Positions 1 to 7,830 of a stretch of 64,000 nt of DNA are shown in pieces. The translations under genes and the position numbers were made by a program. Source of the DNA: Amoebidium appalachense (Eukaryota; Ichthyosporea); contig CAVNZM010000010.1 in assembly GCA_963693365.1 (NCBI GenBank), positions 7,812,001-7,876,000 on the forward strand, given 5' to 3'. The notes beneath the pieces are model-generated. The model was not told where the DNA came from. It made no database searches and saw only the letters and a program-made list of their open reading frames with translations. The stretch's first letter is position 1; every line of letters starts with the position of its first letter.

Positions 1-14
1 TGTGACGGTGCATG

Positions 15-70
<56 letters not shown>

Positions 71-421
71 GGTGGGTGGGTGGGTGGGTGGTTGTGTGCG
101 TGGGCGTGGTTGGGTGGGTGGAAGGGTGGGTTGTGTATGTGTGTGTGTGCCACTGGGCCTGGGTGGGTGGGTGTGTTGGTGTAATATGTGTGTGTGTGTG
201 TGTGTGTACAGTGTGTACATGTGTCAAGGTGTACACGCGCACGTGCACACATGTGTGTATATGGACAGCGAGTGCCGGTGTTGATGTGTGAGCATTTTTT
301 GTGTGCAAGAGAGGGAGGGGGGGGGGAGGGGGAGGGGATGGTATTGAAACTGCATGGGGCCCCAGCCATATACTCAAGACTTTCCGACTCGACTCTCACA
401 GTGCTTGGCGCCAGCTATTCT

Positions 422-423
<2 letters not shown>

Positions 424-472
<49 letters not shown>
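424..472. repeat. Poly-C homopolymer, 49 bp
   Basis: An uninterrupted run of C on the plus strand. It is one of many C or G homopolymers in the host DNA and its true length is likely uncertain in any assembly. Confidence 0.9.
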
Positions 473-473
<1 letters not shown>

Positions 474-1054
474 CCCCGCTCCTCCCCTCCCCGCTCCGGG
501 CCTCATCCCATGGCCAGAGGTGGCACGAAACTTACGGCTTGTCTTACAGTAGTTATGATCATGTGACTAAGAGGCGAGGAGCTTGCTCCTGCAAGGTGAA
601 TATGTATCGATTGCAGGGCATACAGTAATGATTCAATGTGGTAACAACATCAGGTGTACGCACACAAGATAGTGGCAAGGGACACATATGCACGACGTTG
701 ATAAAACGGCAAACACTAAAAATCATCCTGCGTGATCTCAGTCACGGGGTATGGCTATGCATGGTACCGTGGCTAAGGCCCGAGATACTTATGAAGTCCA
801 AAAACCCACATATCTTTCGGATGCACGTCAATCAGCGACAAAATTAAGGGCCCTTAATAGAAAACCACAGCTTCCGGATCTGAAAGCTATCTCCAGCATG
901 GCCAAGTTTGACAGTGTAGCTTGATCATGAACCGGTGTGGCTTTCTGAGAGCTGCAATATTTTTACACCCGTGCGAGTGAGCGCTGTGCAGCCTACAGAT
1001 GATATAAACCTGTGATATTGTTTGTTCAATGTGTTCAGGCGCATCGATGTGCAC

Positions 1055-1059
1055 GTGCA
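1055..1059. other. Target site duplication, left copy (GTGCA)
   Basis: GTGCA lies directly before the left terminal repeat, and GTGCA lies directly after the right one at 30568-30572. Polintons usually make 6-bp duplications. With the repeat beginning ACTACATT only 5 bp match, so either the end call is off by one or the duplication is 5 bp. Confidence 0.55.
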
Positions 1060-1518
1060 ACTACATTAAGGGGCGCGGCACCCCACGTTAGTGACGTCAC
1101 ATTGGTGACGTCACTAACGCAGGGCGGCGCACCCCTTAGGATATGGTTGATATGCATATGGGATATGGCGATATGCAGTATGATATGGGTGTATATTGTG
1201 ATTAGGATATGGATATGAGTATGGATATGTACAGGAGCACGTGCACACACTGCGTGTGTGTGCATAAACACGTGCAGAGCACGTGGATTTAATTAAAATA
1301 TTAAAGGGAAAACGTGTCATGTGTGCGCGTGCACGCACGCGCACATGCGACACGTACACAGTTCTGAGATCAAAGGAATGCGACAGTGTGCACAAGGCGG
1401 CCAATGAGAATTCGAATTCCGAATTCCTTGTACAAGGCGGCCAATAGTAATGCGGATGCACAAGGCAACCAATGATAATTCAGTTCCAAAAAGCCAGTTG
1501 CCGCACAAGGCGGCCAAT
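1060..1518 (+). repeat. Left terminal inverted repeat
   Basis: Starts ACTACATTAAGGGG and matches the reverse complement of 30108-30567 with only scattered differences. From the tip inward it holds a 72-bp hairpin with two TGACGTCA sites, an ATATGG-rich block (about 1139-1230), a CACGTG/TGCACG-rich block, GAATTC repeats near 1408, and several ACAAGGCGGCCAAT repeats. The identity ends inside the CCAAT repeat at about 1518. Confidence 0.93.
1067..1138. promoter_or_regulatory. Terminal hairpin with two CRE palindromes (left)
   Basis: The arms TAAGGGGCGCGGC... and ...GCGGCGCACCCCTTA pair as an imperfect 72-bp inverted repeat. Each arm carries TGACGTCA (1092-1099 and 1106-1113), the consensus palindrome for CREB/ATF-type bZIP factors. 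The structure could be an integrase or terminal-protein recognition site, an enhancer, or both. Which one is inference. Confidence 0.7.
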
Positions 1519-1598
1519 CGGAGTTCAGGTTGGCACATTTTGGTTTAGGCGGCCAATAAGGACACAGAGATTAAGGATTTCGGTCCTCATTGGCCACA
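1392..1598 (+). promoter_or_regulatory. CCAAT-box array, promoter of the left early gene
   Basis: ACAAGGCGGCCAAT or a close variant occurs at 1392, 1432, 1460 (with AA for GG), 1505 and 1546, and an opposite-strand ATTGG lies near 1590. Spacing is about 30-45 bp. CCAAT is the binding core of the eukaryotic factor NF-Y. The array lies 140-350 bp upstream of the gene 1 start, so it probably drives that gene by host transcription before viral factors exist. Confidence 0.65.
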
Positions 1599-1736
1599 AG
1601 CGCACCCAGCATGTCGCCGCTGTGTACATAAGCATCCGCACACAGGCAACATCACACCAAGCAAACATGAGCCATACGTACACAGTTGAGGTGCACACCA
1701 CAGTCACGTTCACCACACCCCCCAAACAACAGCAAA

Positions 1737-2651
1737 ATGGTCAAGCCAACCCTGCTGCGTCAAACGACTGGTCTGTCCACCGTCAAAAGGACCAGCATCG
1801 CCGCGGCAAGCAGTGGCAAAGAAAACACCAACAACAGTGAGGGGCCCAAGATGGTGCAGTACAAGGAGGTGTTCCTCAACGGTGTGGGCAAGGCCACCAT
1901 GGGCGCACCCTGGGTGATGAACGACGTGTTGGCCGTGCAGCTGTACAACCTGCCCAACATCAACATCAACGGGCAGATGCTCATCGAGTTGGTCCCCAGC
2001 ACGGTTGCCTGGGATGCCAAGCCCACCATTAGGGTCAAGTCGCAACGCCGCCCTGAGCCCTTTGAGGTGGCCTACGCCGTTGACCTGTGGCCCTACGTGT
2101 GCAGCATGGCCAGGGACGTGTTGTGGATGCACAAGGACCACGAGATGCTCAAGGGGGTGGACGTGGACACCGTGCCTGTCAAGACCAGCAGCAACCTGTG
2201 GTCCAGGCACACCCCCAGCCTGTACGATGTGCTGGGTGCCGACCCCGTCGGCAAGGAGGACATGGTGGAGGCACTGGGCGGCACCTACTTCAACGTGACG
2301 TTGGAGCTCCCCAACCCCCTTGGCCGCAACCCCTGCCTCTTCAAGCTGGGCAACAACGCTGCCTCCATCGACGAGTTTGTGGAGTTTATGAACTCCCAAC
2401 GTGCCAAGTGCCGTGAGGTGACTGCCTGGGTGTCTGCAGCTGCCACCAGCGTCATCTACAACAAGAAGAACAACACTGTGCGTACCAAGCTCGTTGCCCG
2501 CAAGGTTCAGGTGTTTGACTTAGATGGCCTGATGGAGCTGGTTGGTGGTGAGGGGGGCGAGGGGGAGGGGGGTGAGGTAGACTTGGGGGTGGCTAAGCGT
2601 GCAGGCACGCCCATGCCCGGTAATGACGATGCCAAAATGCTCAGAATGTAA
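1737..2651 (+). CDS. Unknown protein, left-end early gene (304 aa)
   Basis: I do not recognise this protein. It begins at AAAATGG, has a Ser/Thr/Lys-rich N-terminus, and then a compact, probably globular body of about residues 35-250. The tail near residue 270 is a Gly/Glu run (GGEGGEGEGGE) followed by a short basic end. There is no signal peptide or membrane segment. Upstream lie the CCAAT array and the terminal repeat, so it is the first gene transcribed inward from the left end; an AATAAA at 2704-2709 follows the stop. A second ATG at 1667 opens a 57-codon frame that overlaps this start. The two frames meet at a run of six C (1718-1723), so the N-terminus may really begin at 1667 with a frame change there. 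Confidence 0.8.
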   Translation: MVKPTLLRQTTGLSTVKRTSIAAASSGKENTNNSEGPKMVQYKEVFLNGVGKATMGAPWVMNDVLAVQLYNLPNININGQMLIELVPSTVAWDAKPTIRVKSQRRPEPFEVAYAVDLWPYVCSMARDVLWMHKDHEMLKGVDVDTVPVKTSSNLWSRHTPSLYDVLGADPVGKEDMVEALGGTYFNVTLELPNPLGRNPCLFKLGNNAASIDEFVEFMNSQRAKCREVTAWVSAAATSVIYNKKNNTVRTKLVARKVQVFDLDGLMELVGGEGGEGEGGEVDLGVAKRAGTPMPGNDDAKMLRM

Positions 2652-2703
2652 TGACACATGACTGTATATTGAGAACATATTTGTCTACGGGTGATTGCCA
2701 CGA

Positions 2704-2709
2704 AATAAA
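2704..2709 (+). terminator. Polyadenylation signal of gene 1
   Basis: AATAAA 53 bp after the stop codon of the gene ending at 2651. No U-rich element was checked experimentally. Confidence 0.5.
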
Positions 2710-2894
2710 CGGTCAAAAAACTTGTGTTTTTGGGGGAAAACGAACACTGTGAGCTACGTGACCGACTTGACTTGTGGCGCAATGAGAGGGAGTGTCAAAG
2801 ACTTGCGCAAGTATGAGCCGATGAAATTTTGCGATTTTATCTCCAGGAATGCCCAGCATGTCGTTTTTTCTTCTCTTTCCCTGTCTTTCTCAAA

Positions 2895-2974
2895 AAAAAA
2901 CTTGAAAATCCTTTTCAATCATCTCTTTTCGTAGAAAAAAGTCTTTTAAAGTTTTTGTTACCGTAGTAGACAAA

Positions 2975-3029
<55 letters not shown>

Positions 3030-3131
3030 CTCGTTTCCTTTCGTTAGTTTTGTGAAAAAACTTGAAAATCCTTTTCAATCATCTCTTTTCGTAGAAAAAA
3101 GTCTTTTAAAGTTTTTTGTTACTTAGACAAA

Positions 3132-3183
<52 letters not shown>
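2895..3183. repeat. 160-bp tandem duplication with (CA)n
   Basis: A stretch beginning AAAAAACTTGAAAATCC at 2895 and running through ATCTCTTTTCGTAG, TCTTTTAAAG and a (CA)n tract recurs at 3055-3183 with only small differences. The unit offset is 160 bp. It lies immediately upstream of the gene at 3206, within the 2652-3205 intergenic space, and so duplicates whatever control sequence that gene has. AT content is much higher than in the neighbouring genes. Confidence 0.85.
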
Positions 3184-3185
<2 letters not shown>

Positions 3186-3205
3186 CTTAGGGTCAGAAAG
3201 CAATC

Positions 3206-4249
3206 ATGCCTCCTCGTCGTAGACAACCCACTTCTCGTTTCATGAGAAAGGCAAAAAGCCCAACCAAGTTTGACCAATTTTTGAACCTCTTTTGTGTTGC
3301 GTACGTGGCTGTTTTCAACGCAGCATACGAGTACATTCAGTACATCACAAAGGGTGATTGGGCCCAGCGCCCACGTTGTCCCAACCTGGTGGAGTGCTAT
3401 CATAACTGGGCAGAGGCTGAGGAGACACTTATCGAGGCAAACGTTGCAGAGAAGGACGAGATTCTGGAACGTGAGCGTCTGATTAGTGCCATACAGATTG
3501 GCGTTGTGTCATGGTCATTCTCGCAGAAGGAGGCCCTACCGGGGGTTCTAAACGAGGTTTTTCATACGGACGTGTTTAAGTGGGACTGCAAGGACGGGGT
3601 GTGGTCGGTCGGCATCGCTGTGCCTGTGTATGACACCGGTATGGATGATGGTTATGGCGAGGCCGAGTCGATCTTTAATAACCGTGACGACACGTTCACT
3701 TTCACCCGCAAGTGCTTCGATTTCATGCAGGGGGTGGTCAACATACTCGAACGGGCCGGGAAGTTAGATTTGATGCTACACCAACACGTCATCGACACCT
3801 ACACCGACACCATGGATATTTGGGGAGCAGCATGCAAGTACAAAAAGTTTATCAATGGAGAGTGGTTTGCCCCCGTCATACCCATGTACGACTTCTACCC
3901 GGCATCCAGACAGGAGAAACAGGTGGAATTGGGTAGAGAGACGGTCGAGAAGGTCATGGATGCCCTCGAGCTACTTACCCATGGACACGTTGCCTACCCC
4001 CGTGACATTATGGACCTGCTGAACGAATGCATCGGCATACCTCAGCTGTTTAGTGTGGTTTACGAGAGAGTCAGCAAGAGCACATGGTATGCTAAAAAAC
4101 GCCCCAAATTCCAGAATTCTGTGATGAGAAAGACGGAGTATGTGTCGGTGTGGACCCTTATACTGGCAGCCCCACCCGAAAGCCCCAACGCACCCGCCGA
4201 GCGCCAACCCATCACACTGCAGAAATTAATGCTTAAAGATGGGGAGTAA
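3206..4249 (+). CDS. Unknown protein (347 aa)
   Basis: Not recognised. It starts with a short basic segment (MPPRRRQPTSRF), followed by a mostly helical-looking, aromatic-rich body with no signal peptide, clear membrane span or Cys cluster. The ATG at 3206 is the first in the frame. It lies 23 bp after the duplicated (CA)n block, which should contain its promoter. It converges on the leftward gene ending at 4573. Codon use is less G+C biased than the structural genes, suggesting a different history or expression class. It could be an early or replication accessory protein by position, but nothing in the sequence proves that. Confidence 0.8.
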   Translation: MPPRRRQPTSRFMRKAKSPTKFDQFLNLFCVAYVAVFNAAYEYIQYITKGDWAQRPRCPNLVECYHNWAEAEETLIEANVAEKDEILERERLISAIQIGVVSWSFSQKEALPGVLNEVFHTDVFKWDCKDGVWSVGIAVPVYDTGMDDGYGEAESIFNNRDDTFTFTRKCFDFMQGVVNILERAGKLDLMLHQHVIDTYTDTMDIWGAACKYKKFINGEWFAPVIPMYDFYPASRQEKQVELGRETVEKVMDALELLTHGHVAYPRDIMDLLNECIGIPQLFSVVYERVSKSTWYAKKRPKFQNSVMRKTEYVSVWTLILAAPPESPNAPAERQPITLQKLMLKDGE

Positions 4250-4395
4250 GCACACACACACACACACACACACACACATGCACACATGCACATGCACACT
4301 TAAATCGTTGTCTTCTTAGGCACACACACGTGCAGGCACACGTGTGCAATGCACCGCAGTAGTCTTGGGTTTGTACTCAGCTTGTTTTTCGTAAA

Positions 4396-4409
4396 AATAA
4401 AAGTTTATT
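4396..4409. terminator. Two-way polyadenylation signal between convergent genes
   Basis: AATAAA on the plus strand at 4396-4401 and TTTATT (AATAAA on the minus strand) at 4404-4409 lie in the 323-bp gap between the convergent genes ending at 4249 and 4573. That gap otherwise holds a (CA)n tract at about 4251-4279 and AT-rich sequence. Confidence 0.5.
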
Positions 4410-4572
4410 TTTGCCGTCGATTGTCTTTGTAAAAAAGAAAAAACGTGGAAATAAAGGGCTCTGCCCATTGTCTTCACAAAAAAACGTGTCTATGGTCATG
4501 GACAAGCTGAGAGGGTAAAAAACGTATAAAACGTGCAAGTATAGGGCACAGCCCTGCACGGTCACCCCTAAC

Positions 4573-5694
4573 CTAACCACTTAGGTAGATGACGTCGCTG
4601 TTCACAGTCTTGAGGAGGGAAGAAGTACGGGGCTTAGACACCTGGACCCCACCGTAGATGTAGCGAGCACCGTGGGCCATCTTGTTGTTGTTGTTGTTGT
4701 AGGTGATGTTTCTGTTGCAGCTGCTGCAGATGGTGTAGAGGGGGGCACGGTTCTCCTTGTGATCTGGGGCAAGCTCCGGGACAGACTTGCGCCGTGACGG
4801 GGCCTCCTTGGCAATGTTTTTCTTGATCAACCCTGCAAAGTGAATCTTTTCACCTAAACCACACGCACGCTCCTCTGCAATAGTGCGCAGTAGGGCCTGC
4901 ATTTCATGCAGGATATCCAGGGGAACCCCTTTGAAGATGGGTGTGGACTTTAACTTGGCAGCCTTGGCAGTGGCCACCATGGCCTGCAGGAATCCTACAA
5001 GAACATGGGCCAGGAGGTGCACAAGCTCGTCCTCACGGTAGGGAGACACAGTCCCTGACTTGCACATAGCGGCAATGGGCTGCCAGCCGTCCTCTACCTG
5101 GTGCATGTACCTGTGGATGTAGTCGCCAACCAGCTGAGGATCTGTCTCGGCCTTGTACCTGATAGACCTGTCGTGCTCGTTGAACAGTGGCAGGAGGAGG
5201 TCTACCACAGCAACCGCCACCCCCTTGAGCATGAGGGCGTTGCGGCACGCGAGTGTTAGCTTAATCGAATCGGTGTGCAAGTCTGCCAGGTCTGCCAACC
5301 CACGTACGTTGTCACGCAACAGTGCCTCAGGCAGCCACATCCCAACAAAATCGTTGTGACCAGCGAAGCGTTTCTGGAAGTAGACTTTCCCCCCTGGGTT
5401 GTAACCAGCCTGGAAGAAGCCATCAACCGTGGCGGGATGGAGGTAGGCCGAGTTCTCCACAACACCGGGCTGTGCAGCATACCCCTCAGCCAGCGTGCGG
5501 TGGAGCTTGTAGAAGGGGTCAGGAACAAGGGCGGAAACATCTATGTCGGCCCAGGAGAAGGTGCGTAGATCATTGAAACAAGGATAGCCAAAGGATGTGA
5601 CCATGGGTGTAGGTACAGAAAGGGCGGATGCTGCAGCAGCCTGAGCAACAGCTGTGCCATTGCAAAGAGGGGGTAGGGGAGAGAGAGGGTTCAT
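4573..5694 (-). CDS. Unknown protein (373 aa)
   Basis: Not recognised. The first ATG in frame is at 5694. The N-terminus is rich in Pro and Ala, and the body (about 30-300) is rich in Leu and Ala with several probable helices. The tail is basic with one CxxC pair (ICSSC) beside a run of five Asn, encoded by a (GTT)n run near 4681-4698. A lone CxxC does not make a zinc site by itself. It is transcribed leftward, and its upstream region at 5695-5900 has three CCAAT boxes like the terminal promoters, so it may be early. Confidence 0.8.
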   Translation of the reverse strand: MNPLSPLPPLCNGTAVAQAAAASALSVPTPMVTSFGYPCFNDLRTFSWADIDVSALVPDPFYKLHRTLAEGYAAQPGVVENSAYLHPATVDGFFQAGYNPGGKVYFQKRFAGHNDFVGMWLPEALLRDNVRGLADLADLHTDSIKLTLACRNALMLKGVAVAVVDLLLPLFNEHDRSIRYKAETDPQLVGDYIHRYMHQVEDGWQPIAAMCKSGTVSPYREDELVHLLAHVLVGFLQAMVATAKAAKLKSTPIFKGVPLDILHEMQALLRTIAEERACGLGEKIHFAGLIKKNIAKEAPSRRKSVPELAPDHKENRAPLYTICSSCNRNITYNNNNNKMAHGARYIYGGVQVSKPRTSSLLKTVNSDVIYLSG

Positions 5695-5839
5695 GTTTAA
5701 AAAGTTCGCTGTTTGCAAAAAGGCAGGCTAGAGTGGCTTAGAATAAAGGAAAAATGTTTGAAGAATGGACCGTTTGCAGGTGGTTTTTTGTGCCCTCCGG
5801 CACACATGCGGCCATTGCTCCAAACTTTGGTGACTCGCG

Positions 5840-5905
5840 TTGCACTAGGCGGCCAATCAAAGCGCAGGAAGGCTACCAATGGAATGAAAGTCAACAAACC
5901 TTATT
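5840..5905 (-). promoter_or_regulatory. Internal CCAAT boxes upstream of the leftward gene
   Basis: AGGCGGCCAAT at about 5847, GGCTACCAAT at about 5870 and ATTGG at about 5902 fall 150-210 bp upstream of the start at 5694. The first shares nine bases with the terminal-repeat motif. The rest of 5695-5963 has no gene I can support. Confidence 0.5.
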
Positions 5906-5963
5906 GGTTCCTCGCACCGCCCGCCAACGGTGTTTCGGGTGTGCACTTACCATATATGGGTTT

Positions 5964-6578
5964 TCAATTAGCTCTGCGACCCGAGACGTGTGGCGGCCTT
6001 GCCGGTGGCCAGACGTAGGGTTTGCCACCCACAAGCACCTGTGCACCGCCCCCTCCGCCCCCTCTCCACTCATAACCACCACCTGTGTGCGGGCGTGTAC
6101 CCGTGGGCACACTCCCCCCACCACCACTACTGCCTGCAGCGTTGTATGGACCATAACCCGCAGCATTCTGTGCAGTGTGTAGCATATAGTTACCCGCGTC
6201 CCTTGTGCCATTCCTCAGTGTCTTCCACGCGCTGAACGAGCCATTCTGGATCCCCTGACCCACATGCTGTGTGCCCTGCAGGGCGGCATCGCCTGTGGCA
6301 CGTGCGGCCCCTTTGAGCCCCTTGAACGCTGTCCCCCCCACCTCCCCGGCCTTTTCTGCACTGTAGGTGGCTGCATCTGCTGCCTTGTTGTACATGTAGT
6401 TACCCACCCCCCTTGCTATGTCCCCCTTGTGTTTCCACGCATAATACCCCCCTGCCCCCAAGGCAGCACCGCCTGCCAGAGCCCCCACCCACTTAGCCAC
6501 CTCTGACGCCTTGTTTGGTTGGTTTTGCACGTAGATGACGCGCGTGTTTCCGTTCCTGCCTCGCGATGACACACCCAT
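5964..6578 (-). CDS. Small Gly/Ala-rich membrane-associated protein (204 aa)
   Basis: Starts at ATG 6578. The N-terminal 30 residues are polar, then WVGALAGGAALGAGGYYAW (about residues 30-48) makes a short Gly-rich hydrophobic segment able to span or bind a membrane. The middle (about 50-130) is an Ala/Gly/Lys amphipathic repeat-like stretch, and the C-terminal third is a Gly-rich linker. No family is recognised. The composition resembles minor virion or membrane-active proteins of the Polinton/adenovirus type, but that is analogy only. An AT-rich tract about 50 bp upstream (AAAAATAATATG) resembles the late motif seen before virion genes. Confidence 0.7.
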   Translation of the reverse strand: MGVSSRGRNGNTRVIYVQNQPNKASEVAKWVGALAGGAALGAGGYYAWKHKGDIARGVGNYMYNKAADAATYSAEKAGEVGGTAFKGLKGAARATGDAALQGTQHVGQGIQNGSFSAWKTLRNGTRDAGNYMLHTAQNAAGYGPYNAAGSSGGGGSVPTGTRPHTGGGYEWRGGGGGGAQVLVGGKPYVWPPARPPHVSGRRAN

Positions 6579-6647
6579 GGTGGTGGTGTGGCTTGCACTT
6601 TTACTTATGTGGGCATATTATTTTTTATTGCCAGAGTCATGTTCCTG

Positions 6648-6917
6648 CTAGCGCACGACCCTGCCATGTGCACGCCTGAGTGCTGCAAAGGTAGGACGTC
6701 TCCGGGTACTAGGAGCACGGTTGCCTGCTGAGGAGCCAGCCACAGTGGTTGGTTTAAGGAAAGAAGGGTGGCGTGTGTTGCGTGGACATATACTGTCTGC
6801 AATGGATCCTGCCATGGCCTGCTGGCCATAAAAGCTAAAGTCTGTGCGCGTGGCGTTTGACGTGCGCTCAGTGAGGGGTTGAAATTGGTCATTGAGCACA
6901 ACTTGGTAGGTGGCCAT
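6648..6917 (-). CDS. Small basic protein (89 aa)
   Basis: Starts at ATG 6917 in the context CCACCATGG. The N-terminal half is polar and the C-terminal third strongly basic (APSTRRRPTFAALRRAHGR). No family is recognised. AAAAATGTGTGG lies about 45 bp upstream, the same arrangement as other probable late genes. A nucleic-acid-binding or minor virion role would fit the charge. Confidence 0.6.
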   Translation of the reverse strand: MATYQVVLNDQFQPLTERTSNATRTDFSFYGQQAMAGSIADSICPRNTRHPSFLKPTTVAGSSAGNRAPSTRRRPTFAALRRAHGRVVR

Positions 6918-6967
6918 GGTGGTGTGCTGGTACCTTATACACTCTACCACACATTTTTATGATCTGG

Positions 6968-7513
6968 CTAGAATTCCAACCCCAGCACACCCCCTGTCTT
7001 TGAGCTGCGCGGGTATGTCTCAGGCACCCACGACACTACACGTGGGCCACCCACTGGCTGGGGCTCTGTAAACAGAAGCAGGCACACGCCCTCTGGTGAT
7101 GGTCTCTTGAACCCCTCAAACTTGACCCTGCCCCGCAAAATGCGCACCTCTGCAGCGTACCTAAACGCCAGGTCATGAAACCAGCGTGCCTCTGTGCGTG
7201 CAGGTACAAGCAGTACGCTCTTTCTACCCTTTGACATGTACATCTGTATGGCCTTGCGTATGAAGGGGGAAATATCGGAGAACGGTGGGTTGACATAGTT
7301 GATTTTCTCGCTGGACCACACACTGTCATCTGTGAGTGCGCAAGGGTCCTCCCCCTCTCGCCAGGTGATGGGGCAGGGGTCATTGAGTGTGCCAAACTCT
7401 TTTTCAAGCGCTTCCAGCAGCCATGCAGGCGTCTGCACCTTGTCTGTGTCCACACCGGTCCTCCTCTTGTCCACCGTCGACTTGTACACTCCGCAGCAAC
7501 TCCCAAGCCCCAT
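6968..7513 (-). CDS. Dam-type DNA N6-adenine methyltransferase (181 aa)
   Basis: Predicted to transfer a methyl group from S-adenosylmethionine to adenine N6 in DNA. The pattern KVQTPAWLLEALEKEFG, then DPCP, then the catalytic NPPF (about residues 75-78, in INYVNPPFSDISPF) is that of the phage-type Dam family, whose members are about 150-200 aa. The start chosen is ATG 7513; an upstream GTG at 7531 is also in frame. The N-terminus MGLGSCCGVY fits an N-myristoylation site with two adjacent Cys that could be palmitoylated, unusual for a DNA enzyme. It may mark element DNA or protect it. It lies between small late-type genes and the integrase, all leftward. Confidence 0.85.
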   Translation of the reverse strand: MGLGSCCGVYKSTVDKRRTGVDTDKVQTPAWLLEALEKEFGTLNDPCPITWREGEDPCALTDDSVWSSEKINYVNPPFSDISPFIRKAIQMYMSKGRKSVLLVPARTEARWFHDLAFRYAAEVRILRGRVKFEGFKRPSPEGVCLLLFTEPQPVGGPRVVSWVPETYPRSSKTGGVLGLEF

Positions 7514-7830
7514 GATCACACAGTCCCGCACCTGTGTGCTGTGAAAATTTCGCGGGCCACGGGCCGGGCCGGATCCTGCCGGGTCCGGGTCGGAGCGGGC
7601 CGTAAATGGGTCGGGTGGTCCGCAAAGGGCAGATTCGGGTCAGGACCAGTGGTCCGCACATGGAGGATTAGCCTGATTTGGCAGGTGACCAAATAGGGCT
7701 AGTTTTGACGGTTGCGGGTTGGTGGGGCGTCGCCTGTTTGCGCAAACATTCCATTAAACCAATTTAAAACATAATTGCGGTCGCTCATTGGTGGGGAGTC
7801 TCTGTTTTTTTCAAGACATGGGAGGCTGCC
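7514..7830. other. Intergenic region with GGGTCCGG repeats and a palindrome
   Basis: No gene seen. At 7545-7665 the sequence is unusually G+C rich with repeated GGGCC/GGGTCCGGGT/GGTCCGCA words. At 7736-7747 is the perfect 12-bp palindrome GTTTGCGCAAAC, followed by AT-rich sequence and ATTGG at about 7791. The region separates the methyltransferase start from the integrase stop on the same strand, so it would hold the methyltransferase promoter or an internal origin-like site. Confidence 0.5.

Larger units (their letters stand above)
1..1059. other. Host flank left of the element, no gene seen
   Basis: This stretch is dominated by simple repeats: (TG)n at about 19-62, a GGGT run at about 60-93, and a run of 49 C at 424-472. 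The remaining sequence, about 540-1059, is mixed composition without a convincing open frame. Open frames here translate to Cys-Val or poly-Pro runs and are repeat artefacts. Nothing in it continues into the element, in line with it being the pre-insertion chromosome. Confidence 0.7.

Noticed and set aside
1114-1461. Frames inside the terminal repeats (115 codons left, 147 codons at 30069-30512)
   Set aside because: They cover the hairpin, ATATGG block and CCAAT array, which are clearly non-coding; composition is repetitive and no domain is seen.
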